From assembly GCA_051251725.1 (NCBI GenBank), contig JBPOFN010000002.1, positions 169,513 to 233,512 of the forward strand: DNA of 64,000 nt. The letters are read 5' to 3'. This DNA is from JALZUE01 sp051251725 (GTDB lineage Bacteria > Pseudomonadota > Gammaproteobacteria > Enterobacterales > Alteromonadaceae). A program made the position numbers and the translations under genes. Below, piece by piece: positions 26,958-35,826 of the stretch. Numbering within the stretch: the first letter of the stretch is position 1; each line of letters begins with the position of its first letter. The notes below the pieces were generated by a model that saw only the letters and a list, made by a program, of their open reading frames with translations, was not told the DNA's origin and ran no database searches.

Positions 26958-28331
26958 CTAAAAGCTTTGGTATTCTTCCATCGGTTCTATATTGATAATT
27001 TTCGAACGATTCATCGTTACTTTAAATCGCTGAGCGTACTCATGACCTGATTTATTACGCTGTACCAACACCAAGTTTAATTGATAGCGACGCTCAACAC
27101 TTTGATTAGAAATTTTATTGCCATCTAAAGAAAAAAGACGCCCTTCACCTTTTTTAAGGTAACGAGTAAAAGGCGTTAAATTAAAGGTTAACTGATTTTG
27201 AATTTCTTCAAAGCCAGGCATAAACTCTTTCACCATAACGCGACTGTCACACCTAAAATGTAACAGCTTCGAAGCCTGCTTGTTTTGTTGTCTGCGTTTT
27301 TTCAACATATCAGCAACACGCTTAGGCAAACCCGCTTTAGTAATATACTCTAACCAAATAGTTTGATGCGCCATTTTAGTTTGCGTTAAATTATTAATAA
27401 ATAATTGCTGCCACTTAGGCCTGCCTTGCTGAATTTTACGCCAAATATATAGAGTTAAATCATCTTTAAATATTTCACGAATACCGTAGATCCCGCCCAA
27501 AATTACAATCAGCACTAAGGTAACTTCAGTAAAAGCTGAGCGAGCATTTAAAATTACCGACATCACAAAAGCCATGATCACAGCGGTAACCGACCCTCTG
27601 ACTAAACGTTTAAGGTTCGCGTCTAAGTTGCGGGTTTTAATACTAAAAACCACACCAAATTCGCTTAATCGCTGCAATAGCCGCATTTTATTAGTTATAC
27701 GGTTTGGATCTTCTAAGGTGATATTAGAATTATATTGATTATCAATTCTGTGGTTATTTTCAGCGCGGCAAAAATCTAATAAAAGTTCTCTTTGCTCATG
27801 AAAGTCACTGTTTTTAGCTGCTTTGGCAATCAACCTTAAAAAGTCCTGCTCTGTTTGCCAACTTAAATAGTTGTCAACATTTTCAAAATATGAGCTTAAT
27901 TTTTTATCTGACGGCGTATAACGGCGGAACTTTTTTAATAAGTTTTGAGTTTGCTCAACTAAACCAAGTGCTTCGCGATAAAAATCAGCGGTATCTTCAA
28001 GCTGTATCGTTTGTTTGATATCGGTTTCTAACGCGGTTCTAAATTGATACGAGAATAGATTAATATTGCTGCGGTAATCGGTTTGCTCGCCTTTATTTTG
28101 GCTGACAAAACGGCTTCGAACTAAGGGCAAATGTACTTGTTCAGAAAAGTAAGCAATTTGTGAATTAATACTGCTATGAAAATAGTTATCTTCACTTAAC
28201 GTACGAGCATTAATGCCAATATCTTCTGGAATAGAGAAGTATAAATCTAATTGTTGAAATGCTTGTGGTAAAAACGCTTGGGTAATCTTAAAAGATAAGT
28301 TTTCGTCTGGTGCTAGAATAACTTTTTTCAT
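26958..28331 (-). CDS. uncharacterised membrane protein
   Basis: 457 residues that I do not recognise. The first ~240 residues are predicted soluble and helical, rich in Gln, Asn and Phe (LALIKAAKNSD-like helices), then two adjacent membrane helices (about 247-265 and 271-288), then a basic soluble tail with several Lys/Arg-rich turns. The centre contains a conserved-looking RGSVTAVIMAF. No signal peptide or catalytic motif is evident. It may form a unit with the 143-residue gene upstream (113-base gap). Confidence 0.7.
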   Translation of the reverse strand: MKKVILAPDENLSFKITQAFLPQAFQQLDLYFSIPEDIGINARTLSEDNYFHSSINSQIAYFSEQVHLPLVRSRFVSQNKGEQTDYRSNINLFSYQFRTALETDIKQTIQLEDTADFYREALGLVEQTQNLLKKFRRYTPSDKKLSSYFENVDNYLSWQTEQDFLRLIAKAAKNSDFHEQRELLLDFCRAENNHRIDNQYNSNITLEDPNRITNKMRLLQRLSEFGVVFSIKTRNLDANLKRLVRGSVTAVIMAFVMSVILNARSAFTEVTLVLIVILGGIYGIREIFKDDLTLYIWRKIQQGRPKWQQLFINNLTQTKMAHQTIWLEYITKAGLPKRVADMLKKRRQQNKQASKLLHFRCDSRVMVKEFMPGFEEIQNQLTFNLTPFTRYLKKGEGRLFSLDGNKISNQSVERRYQLNLVLVQRNKSGHEYAQRFKVTMNRSKIINIEPMEEYQSF

Positions 28332-28443
28332 ATTTACCCCTTATGCATTTAGCATATATTTACCTTGGTAAAACCTTATGCCCTTTTCCTAAAAACCTGA
28401 ATACGGTTAATCAGCTTAATTACAATGCTTGGCCTTTAAAAAG

Positions 28444-28875
28444 TTACGTAAACAGCTTTTTAATAATAGTAAATATGCTGTCTTTTTTATGCTTAATTTC
28501 ACCTGGGTGATAGGTATCGGTTAAAGCAGTTAAGCGAAGAGAAACGGTACCGCCGTGCCCCCAAGGCCACCATATAGCAACTAACATCGGTTTATCGTCT
28601 TTGGCTGGGCGAGTAAAAACCACCTGATTTTTTTGTAATTTAACCAAGGCACCTAATTTAATCTTTAGCGGGCCTGGTGCATAACGAATATTTTTAACAT
28701 CCCACTGATGATCGAATTCACTTTGCAACAAGGCAAAAATCTTCTCTTTTTTATTACTGGCAAACTCTGAAAGCCTAACGTTTTTTTGTTCGTCCCAGCG
28801 CCATGGATATTCATCACCAAAAATTTCGACCAGATATTCTGTCACGCTTTCAATTTCATGTTGTTGCAACGACAT
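28444..28875 (-). CDS. uncharacterised small soluble protein
   Basis: 143 residues from the ATG at 28875 (AGG four bases upstream); a TTG four codons earlier is less likely. I recognise no family. It is Trp-rich (WRW, WWPWGHGG) with a strand-rich central part, and ends in a basic helix KHKKDSIFTIIKKLF that could touch a membrane. It precedes the two-helix membrane protein and may work with it. Confidence 0.6.
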   Translation of the reverse strand: MSLQQHEIESVTEYLVEIFGDEYPWRWDEQKNVRLSEFASNKKEKIFALLQSEFDHQWDVKNIRYAPGPLKIKLGALVKLQKNQVVFTRPAKDDKPMLVAIWWPWGHGGTVSLRLTALTDTYHPGEIKHKKDSIFTIIKKLFT

Positions 28876-29100
28876 AAAACCTAACAACCTTTTAATTATT
28901 ATTAACTTGCAATGATATATTTATATCACAATTCAGCATTAAGATAAGTATTTAATATCGAAAAAAGAGTTGTTCTTGTCGTGTAAGATTTAGTTTTTCT
29001 ATCTAAATATTCAGCAGCTATAGAGTTTGGTCTTATTTTTAGATCATAGACTATTTAAGGCTTTAGCAAATTTCTATTTACTCCTGTGTTATACAAACAG
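28876..29100. other. intergenic region, no gene seen
   Basis: AT-rich sequence between the small unknown gene and the terminator at 29101. It should contain the promoter for the two unknown genes. Nothing else is apparent. Confidence 0.4.
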
Positions 29101-29162
29101 AAAAGCCTCTAATTGTTAATACACATCAGCTGAACTGACCGGCATTACGCTTAGAGGCTTTT
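29101..29162 (-). terminator. long-loop terminator of the CBM6 enzyme gene
   Basis: AAAAGCCTCTAA (29101-29112) pairs with TTAGAGGCTTTT (29151-29162). On the minus strand the stem ends in a T-run, 28 bases past the stop of the glycosidase. The 38-base loop is unusually large and contains an 18-bp motif (29130-29147) that recurs near 32430 and 32815. Confidence 0.7.
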
Positions 29163-29189
29163 ACATTACTTTTAAACAAGGTTATTAAA

Positions 29190-31967
29190 TTAGTGACCTA
29201 ATTCAATAATTCCCCACACACCGAGGTTATTTACCGTAATAACCGAATCACCATTAGCATTATTAGTAATATTTACATTCACTGAATTTGCAGCTGGTAA
29301 ATGTACGGTCGCGGTAGTTACACCTTCTGGGAAATACCCTGATGGGATCGCAATTTTGACATTACTTAACACAGGAGTAACACCATTATTAGGATTAACC
29401 GGACGGTTTAATAACTGTATAACATAAGGGGCATTATTATCAGTTTCATGCACTCTCGACAAGGCAGAAACTGTCGCATCGGCTGCGTTACCATTAATGG
29501 TGACAGAGATATGATTAGTTTTAAGTGCATTAATAGCGGCCGTGTCAGAATTCTTACTTAAATCTAAAACTCTGCCTGAATAAGCATCTACTAAAGCATT
29601 TTGACCATCCGTTAAATATTTACGGTCACTATCAACAATAATGGTTTGTAAGCTATCTAACTGCGATTGGGTTGGTACAACAGGATGACCGGGGTCACCA
29701 AAAGGTAATAAATCAAAGTTAAGGTTGTTTTCGATTAAATAACGAATACTCGTTTGTAGCGTACCACTACCATCAATCCACCCGGTATCAAGTGACGCCA
29801 TTACTGGTGATACTAAACCCACTTTTGAATAAGCGTCGTAGCCATCAAGTAAATTACTATTGTCATCTGCAAATTGATAAATATCACGATAGTTATCAGC
29901 ACCTGGCGACCAGACACCGGCATCGCCAATCCAGATGTTGGCAGGAATAGAGAAAATAGCCCCCATCGCATAAGATTGCGCTATCCAAGTACGCGCATGT
30001 GCAGGAGCATTTCTATCGTGTAAGTTAGCGAAATCAAAAGGATAAGGGAAATACACTAACGTTTTATCAACTGCCTCCGCCCCCTTTAAGTGAGTAACTA
30101 TACTCATTGGCATTTCATCTGCAACTGCTGATCCCATCGCTAATTCACCAGCCAAAAAAGTAAGATCTTTATCAAAGATATATCCACGAGCTTCTGATAA
30201 TGCAGTGGTAGCTCCAATTTCAATATTGGCATCTTTAGAGCGAATGTAATCAAATACCTCACCCATTTTTTCATTTAAGACGTCACGATTAAAATAAATA
30301 AAATCATCAAATAATGGAATGCCGCTACCAATTCTGTTTGCCGCTGCCATATATGAGGTATGTGTATAACCTTTATTTTTAAGGAAGGTGCGATAATTAA
30401 AGTTATTAATGTTATTAATACCTTTAGCACTTAATTGAGCCGCCGTATATTTATCCCCCATATACGATCTAAAAGCATCCATCGACATAGTAGAGAAGTC
30501 GCCACCAAACTGATTCATGTCAGTTGAACGCGTTGACGATGTTTGCGAATCAAACATAATATGTGACACATTAGCGGTTAAAAGCGCATCGACTTGTGAT
30601 TTAAAATAATCAACAAACACCGGGCTATGGTTACTTAACCAGCCATTAGGATAACCTTGATAAGATAAGTCTCCCATGAATGACATAGTAACAATATCCT
30701 CATCTAAGGTGCGTACCCAATGAGAGGTTGGATCACCTGTATATTCGGTAAACCAACGAAAACCCCAATCAAATTCGCCACGTGCAATATAGTCTAAACC
30801 TTTATTACGATAGCCCTGTACCTCATTCACCCAAGTAGAAAGCACGTTACTGTCGTATAGATCATGCTCAGGCATGTGTCCCCAAAAAGCACCGCTGGCA
30901 CCAAAATCGGTAAAGGCTGAGAGGTTCGAATTTTGTGGATATGTATAAAACACTGATGATTTTTTAATTTGACGATGAGCTGGTAGCGCTAATGGCGGTT
31001 CTAAATGTATCGCATTGTTATTGCCGTTATCACCATTACCAGTATCACTTGATTGATAAATAAACGTTAATTCATCTGCATTCCACTGCCAATTGGCTGA
31101 ACCATGACTACGTAAACGTATGGTATAAGTGCCGGCACTTGGAATAACGATATCACCATTAAGCGCAAAGTCTTGATACGTATCCCAACCGCCTGTGCTC
31201 GATAAATAAGCTGAGGCAACAGTCGCGTTGTTAAGTAAAATTTCAGCGCCGACTTGGCCTTGTATTGTAGTACCAGCAGCCAGCTTAGCACGGTAAGTAC
31301 CGGCAGTATCGAACATGACATTATAATCCCCGTAGTCTCCCACAGTATTAAAATTAATGCCTTGATTGGTTTGACCAAAACCGACAACACTATCGCCAGC
31401 AACTGCAGCGCCGGTTTTGCCTGTACCGACGAAATCTTCAAGAGGAATTACAACATCATCAACAGGATCAGAAGTCGAATTAGCGGTTAATTTAAAAGAT
31501 TCTAAATTCCATTGCCAATTAGGTCCCATGGCATGTAAGCGAATAATAGAATCGCCAGCGGGTAATGTGACAGTATGAGGTGCGGTGAGCGATTGAAAAT
31601 TATCCCAACTACTGAGTGGAACAGTAACAGTACCTTGGCTTTCCCAACTACCGCTACCTTTAACTAAAACCTCTATCATAGGGTTTGCCGCAACACTCGT
31701 ACCAACCATATATTCTATGGTGTATTCACCACCGTTTGCGGTAATATTATAATCAACATAATCACCAGCATTAACATAGCTTATCGCTCCGTTACCATTA
31801 GTTGTATATGTTGTGATCGGATTAGGCTGGCCATCATCAAATGTGCCACCTGAATTATCAAATAATTCTGCCTCGACCGGAATAGTATCTGCGTAAGCCT
31901 GAGTTCCCATCATCGTCATAGCAAGTACTATACTTGCACTGAGTAACGAACGTTTGCATTCAATCAT
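29190..31967 (-). CDS. secreted glycoside hydrolase-like enzyme with two N-terminal CBM6-like modules
   Basis: 925 residues with a signal peptide (ending TQAYA) and a strong AAGGGGG ribosome site. Two CBM6-type modules follow (about 28-162 and 175-307); both end in the ligand motif NWQWN, as in modules that bind agarose chain ends. After a GNGDNGN linker, residues ~325-760 look like a TIM-barrel with candidate acids in ARGEFDWGFRW and HIMFDSQTS and a substrate-loop WIGDAGVWSP; the rest is beta-sandwich. I could not place the catalytic part in a named GH family; it somewhat recalls GH42/GH86-like barrels. Activity on agar- or carrageenan-type glycan is inferred from the CBMs. Confidence 0.75.
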   Translation of the reverse strand: MIECKRSLLSASIVLAMTMMGTQAYADTIPVEAELFDNSGGTFDDGQPNPITTYTTNGNGAISYVNAGDYVDYNITANGGEYTIEYMVGTSVAANPMIEVLVKGSGSWESQGTVTVPLSSWDNFQSLTAPHTVTLPAGDSIIRLHAMGPNWQWNLESFKLTANSTSDPVDDVVIPLEDFVGTGKTGAAVAGDSVVGFGQTNQGINFNTVGDYGDYNVMFDTAGTYRAKLAAGTTIQGQVGAEILLNNATVASAYLSSTGGWDTYQDFALNGDIVIPSAGTYTIRLRSHGSANWQWNADELTFIYQSSDTGNGDNGNNNAIHLEPPLALPAHRQIKKSSVFYTYPQNSNLSAFTDFGASGAFWGHMPEHDLYDSNVLSTWVNEVQGYRNKGLDYIARGEFDWGFRWFTEYTGDPTSHWVRTLDEDIVTMSFMGDLSYQGYPNGWLSNHSPVFVDYFKSQVDALLTANVSHIMFDSQTSSTRSTDMNQFGGDFSTMSMDAFRSYMGDKYTAAQLSAKGINNINNFNYRTFLKNKGYTHTSYMAAANRIGSGIPLFDDFIYFNRDVLNEKMGEVFDYIRSKDANIEIGATTALSEARGYIFDKDLTFLAGELAMGSAVADEMPMSIVTHLKGAEAVDKTLVYFPYPFDFANLHDRNAPAHARTWIAQSYAMGAIFSIPANIWIGDAGVWSPGADNYRDIYQFADDNSNLLDGYDAYSKVGLVSPVMASLDTGWIDGSGTLQTSIRYLIENNLNFDLLPFGDPGHPVVPTQSQLDSLQTIIVDSDRKYLTDGQNALVDAYSGRVLDLSKNSDTAAINALKTNHISVTINGNAADATVSALSRVHETDNNAPYVIQLLNRPVNPNNGVTPVLSNVKIAIPSGYFPEGVTTATVHLPAANSVNVNITNNANGDSVITVNNLGVWGIIELGH

Positions 31968-32429
31968 ATAACCCCCTTCCTATAAAATTATTATTATGTC
32001 TTTATTAGTACGGATAATTCATAGTGATTCTATTGACAACACGATTTAAAACATGTCGTAAAGATAACTTTTTCTTTTATTATCAATCCCTTATTAAAAT
32101 AACGAATTATCTTACTGACCACACCTTAAACGAAAGACAACAACGTCACAAGAGCTAAATTGTTAACACTCAACTATTCATTGAAGACAAAATTGTATTT
32201 TATTGATAGCTAAGTAAACACTTAACGATCAAAAAAAAACACAAAAAACATTCACCTAACAGACAAAGTCGATCGAATTTAATACGTACCTTTGTGTATT
32301 ATTGATAAAACATCAGTGTTAAAAGTTATGACTCGTTTAACATTTAATTTTTTAGCAAAAAATGTAGTGCATGTGATGGCTGCTAATATGTGTTGATGTG
32401 AGAATAAAGAAAAGGACCTACGAGAGACT
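31968..32429. other. upstream region of the CBM6 enzyme
   Basis: A 460-base AT-rich stretch with no gene. It must hold the promoter of the secreted enzyme. Stop codons are frequent in all frames. I see no convincing operator. Confidence 0.4.
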
Positions 32430-32437
32430 AATGCCAG

Positions 32438-32629
32438 TCAGTTAAGCTGGCTGTTTTTTTTGTTTTTATTACATGGGTACTTCGATGGTTTTGGTTTAAT
32501 CCACCAGCGATACCTCCTTTCTTCCCGTCTTGCGGGTAACTTAAAATAGCTGAGTTGCTCGAGTAACCATGCATAATGCTTTGGTATATTACCCGGAGTC
32601 GTTAACGGGATTGTTGCAACACCCGCTTG
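32438..32629 (-). pseudogene. possible transposase C-terminal remnant
   Basis: An open stretch on the minus strand without a start reads QAGVATIPLTTPG..., then HYAWLLEQLSYFKLPARREE and RYRWWIKPK. The basic, aromatic tail looks coding and resembles ends of transposases, but no family was identified. It stops at a TGA inside the hairpin GCCAGTCAGTTAAGCTGGC. Confidence 0.3.
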
Positions 32630-32741
32630 CTAAAAGCCTTTTTCAATTAATTGTGGAGAGAGAATCTCTGAGAATTTTTTGAAAGAATGAAAGGTATTAC
32701 AAGCTTGAGCGTTGTTGCTAATTCAGTTTCTAAACGCATAA

Positions 32742-32773
32742 AAAATCCGATACCAAATATTGATATCGGATTT
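32742..32773 (-). terminator. terminator downstream of efpL
   Basis: AAAATCCGATA pairs with TATCGGATTTT around CCAAATATTGA. On the minus strand it is followed by TTTTAT, about 100 bases past the efpL stop, so it probably ends that transcript. Confidence 0.8.
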
Positions 32774-32871
32774 TGAACTATCTAGAAGATCGGTCAGTGG
32801 ATCATTAAATATTTCTTAACTGATCGGCATTAAGCTGATGCTGGCTTTAAAACGTAATGAAACCAGCTAAA

Positions 32872-33438
32872 TTAAGCTCGACCCATAAATTTCTTTTCTT
32901 CGGTATTAACTTTAATTTTATCGCCGGTAGAAACATGCTCAGGCACTTGAATAATTAAACCCGTAGAAAGTGTTGCCGGTTTTGTCCGCGCAGTGGCACT
33001 GCCGCCTTTAATTGACGGATCAGTTTCAGTAATAACTAAATCAACACTTGAAGGTAAATCAACGCCAACGGGGGTGTTATCAACAATGATAACCGCCAAG
33101 CCTTCAGTTTCTTCATTGATAAATTGAATTTCGTCAGCGATCGCTTCAGCATTTAAGTTATAAGGCGTGTAATCTTCATTGTCCATAAAGACATATTGAT
33201 CACCATCCATGTAAGAAAACATTGATTTTCGTCGAGTAAGATCAGCAAAATTTAACATATCGCTATCTTTAAAAGTTTCATCAATTTTTTGTCCGGTAAC
33301 AACATCGTACATACGCATACGGTATAAACTTCCGCCAGCTCGGCCTTGTGGCACTGAGCGCGTAATGTCTTTAACAATAACAACGTTGCCTTTGTATTCA
33401 ATCGCGGCATTTTTTTTAATATCACTAGCCTTTGGCAT
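32872..33438 (-). CDS. efpL: elongation factor P-like protein EfpL (YeiP)
   Basis: 188 residues, full length. The N-terminal KOW-like domain carries the YeiP-type loop SVPQGRAGG with an Arg at the tip instead of the modified Lys of EF-P, and the middle domain has the diagnostic YVFMDNEDYTPYNL. EfpL assists ribosomes stalled on polyproline and other difficult motifs. It is transcribed alone, with a terminator 100 bases after the stop. Confidence 0.95.
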   Translation of the reverse strand: MPKASDIKKNAAIEYKGNVVIVKDITRSVPQGRAGGSLYRMRMYDVVTGQKIDETFKDSDMLNFADLTRRKSMFSYMDGDQYVFMDNEDYTPYNLNAEAIADEIQFINEETEGLAVIIVDNTPVGVDLPSSVDLVITETDPSIKGGSATARTKPATLSTGLIIQVPEHVSTGDKIKVNTEEKKFMGRA

Positions 33439-33574
33439 TTTCTTTCCTAATCTTTATATTACTAGTTGCTTAACTTACCCAGAAAAATAACATGAACACT
33501 TATTGGTTCAAATAGCTTTTTAACTTTTTTTAATTTTCTATTTAAGTTCTCTAATTAAGTTTTCTATCTACAGT

Positions 33575-33835
33575 CTATTTTAATAAGTCATGATCGGCAG
33601 GCAGCTGCTTCATAATCCACATAACCAAGCGATGCTGTAAACTAGCTAGGTCTTCTTTGTCTTTTGGTAACGGCGCAATCAACTTATCATTAACTAATAG
33701 TCGATATAAGCTTTCAACTTTTTGCTTCGCGGAATCAGTCGCCGAGAAACCTTTATAGCCTCTATTTTTGGCATATTGCTCAGCAATTGTTACTGCCATT
33801 TTTAACAGCGCTTTTTCATTTTTAATTTTTTTCAT
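33575..33835 (-). CDS. small DUF5062-like protein
   Basis: 86 residues, soluble and helical: an N-terminal Lys-rich helix, a YAKNRGYKGFSATDSAKQKVESLYRLL segment and a final helix HRLVMWIMKQLP. It resembles the DUF5062 family of marine gammaproteobacteria; the name is from memory of the pattern. Function is unknown. It lies between efpL and gnd with its own upstream gap. Confidence 0.6.
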   Translation of the reverse strand: MKKIKNEKALLKMAVTIAEQYAKNRGYKGFSATDSAKQKVESLYRLLVNDKLIAPLPKDKEDLASLQHRLVMWIMKQLPADHDLLK

Positions 33836-33937
33836 ACTGCCTTATTCCTTGGTTTGCTATGTTACTTGTCACTTTATTGAACCATCATACTGATAAGTGA
33901 CATAAAAAAAATAGCAATTTCCTCAACATTAAAAAAA

Positions 33938-33967
33938 AGACCTTACTTATTACTAAGTAAGGTCCTT
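33938..33967 (-). terminator. terminator of gnd
   Basis: GACCTTACTTA (33939-33949) pairs with TAAGTAAGGTC (33954-33964) around a four-base loop, with a T-run on the minus strand. It lies about 25 bases after the gnd stop. Confidence 0.92.
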
Positions 33968-33988
33968 TATAATACTGTTAACGACTAA

Positions 33989-35443
33989 TTATACGTCGTA
34001 AGTCGTTGAGGCAGTATCACCGCCACGACCAGTCCAGTTAGTATGGAAAAACTCGCCACGTGGCTTATCTGTACGCTCATAAGTGTGAGCACCGAAGTAG
34101 TCACGTTGCGCTTGTAATAAGTTTGCAGGTAAACGTTCAGTTCTGTAACCGTCGTAGTAGTTTAATGCTGCTGTTAAACAAGGAGCAGGTACACCATTTA
34201 CGATTGCAGTGGCAGCAACGTTACGCCAGCTTTGCTGTGCATTAACAACTGTATCTTTGAAATAATCATCAAGTAATAAGTTGTTAAGTGCTGGATTTTT
34301 ATCAAAAGCTTTTTTGATATCGCCTAAGAAAGCACTACGGATAATACAACCACCACGCCACATTAATGCAATGCCGCCGTAGTTTAAGTTCCAGTTGAAT
34401 TCTTTCGCAGCTTCACGCATTAAGGTATAACCTTGCGCATAACTAACAATCTTAGATGCTAGTACTGCTTGACGAAGATCTTCAATGAAAGCAACTTTGT
34501 CGCCAGTAAATGATTTTTCTGGACCGGTTAAAACTTTAGCCGCTTCAACACGTTCATCTTTAAGTGCAGAAATACAACGAGCAAATACAGACTCAGCAAT
34601 AAGTGTTAATGGCACACCTAAATCAAGAGCAACAACACCTGTCCACTTACCTGTACCTTTTTGGCCAGCAGTGTCTAAAATTTTCTCGACTAGTGGTTCA
34701 CCGTCTTCATCTTTATACGCCATGATATCGCGAGAGATTTCAACAAGGTAAGAATCAAGTTCAGTTGTATTCCATGCTTTAAATACTTCATGAATTTCAT
34801 CAGCGTTTAAGCCAACGACTTCTTTCATTATTTGGTAAGCTTCACAAAGTAACTGCATGTCGCCGTATTCGATACCGTTATGTACCATTTTAACGAAGTG
34901 GCCTGCGCCATTTTCGCCAACATAGTCACAACAAGGCTCGCCGCCGTCAACTTTCGCAGAAATTCCTTGGAAAATTGGCTTCACATGTTGCCAAGCTTCT
35001 AAAGAACCACCAGGCATAATTGAAGGACCTGTTAAAGCACCTTCTTCTCCACCTGAAACACCAGCACCAACAAAGTGAATACCTTTTTCGTGTAAATATG
35101 CTTCACGACGAATAGTATCTGGGAAATGAGTGTTACCGCCATCAATAACGATATCACCTTCTTCTAAGTATGGAAGCAAGGATTCAATTGTTGCATCAAT
35201 TGGCGCGCCCGCTTTAACCATGATCATCACTTTACGTGGTTTTTCTAAAGACTCTACAAGCTCTTGTACTGAATAAGCACCACGAATCGTCTTGCCTTCG
35301 GCACGACCAGTAACGAATTTTTCAACTTTATCTGTTGAACGGTTAAACGCTGTAACAGTAAAACCTTTGCTAGCCATATTTAAAATGAGGTTTTCACCCA
35401 TTACTGCTAAGCCAACTACACCAATATCTGATTTTGCTTTCAT
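33989..35443 (-). CDS. gnd: 6-phosphogluconate dehydrogenase, decarboxylating
   Basis: 484 residues. The NADP-binding GVVGLAVMGENL opens the protein; the catalytic region shows IMPGG and the lysine motif GAGHFVKMVHNGIEYGDMQ, and the end carries the FHTNWTGRGG tail. It oxidises 6-phosphogluconate to ribulose 5-phosphate in the oxidative pentose phosphate pathway. Length and motifs are those of the long bacterial form. It stands alone with a strong terminator; zwf and pgl are not in the window. Confidence 0.97.
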   Translation of the reverse strand: MKAKSDIGVVGLAVMGENLILNMASKGFTVTAFNRSTDKVEKFVTGRAEGKTIRGAYSVQELVESLEKPRKVMIMVKAGAPIDATIESLLPYLEEGDIVIDGGNTHFPDTIRREAYLHEKGIHFVGAGVSGGEEGALTGPSIMPGGSLEAWQHVKPIFQGISAKVDGGEPCCDYVGENGAGHFVKMVHNGIEYGDMQLLCEAYQIMKEVVGLNADEIHEVFKAWNTTELDSYLVEISRDIMAYKDEDGEPLVEKILDTAGQKGTGKWTGVVALDLGVPLTLIAESVFARCISALKDERVEAAKVLTGPEKSFTGDKVAFIEDLRQAVLASKIVSYAQGYTLMREAAKEFNWNLNYGGIALMWRGGCIIRSAFLGDIKKAFDKNPALNNLLLDDYFKDTVVNAQQSWRNVAATAIVNGVPAPCLTAALNYYDGYRTERLPANLLQAQRDYFGAHTYERTDKPRGEFFHTNWTGRGGDTASTTYDV

Positions 35444-35826
35444 ATTTTCCTCTAAGAAAGTCGTAACATCTATTCTAAAAATTTGAATGTCTGTTAATAG
35501 TTTTCATGAATACGCCGATGTTTATTTGTCATGATATGTAATAGTTATTAAAACAAACCAATAAGACAGTTCGCGAATTATCTTTCAAGCACGCTAACTC
35601 TTTAAAAATTAACAAAAATATTAATCTTTAAGGCAATCTAAAGATAAAAGTAATTAATGTTAGAAATGAAACTTTCGACGTAACAATGTACATTACAAAA
35701 TAACGGCGTAAAAATACCCTATTTAGCCCCTATAAAGCAACCTAAGATTGCATTATCTTCACATCATTGGTGCATTAATTATGCTGAAAAAGCATATCAA
35801 ATGAATTGATTTAACTCGAAGTGAGT
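35444..35826. other. intergenic region upstream of gnd
   Basis: 383 bases between two minus-strand genes. The right part trails the GGDEF/EAL gene and the left holds the gnd promoter. AT-rich; no clear regulatory site, RNA or repeat was found. Confidence 0.4.

Larger units (their letters stand above)
32430..32832. mobile_element. possible decayed mobile element bounded by imperfect inverted repeats
   Basis: TAATGCCAGTCAGTTAAG (32430-32447, within one base) and CTTAACTGATCGGCATTA (32813-32830) are inverted relative to each other with 16 of 18 bases matching. Inside, the minus strand holds a 63-codon open stretch that could be a transposase tail, and a terminator. No target duplication is seen. 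The repeats may instead be terminator-linked sequence; see findings. Confidence 0.35.
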
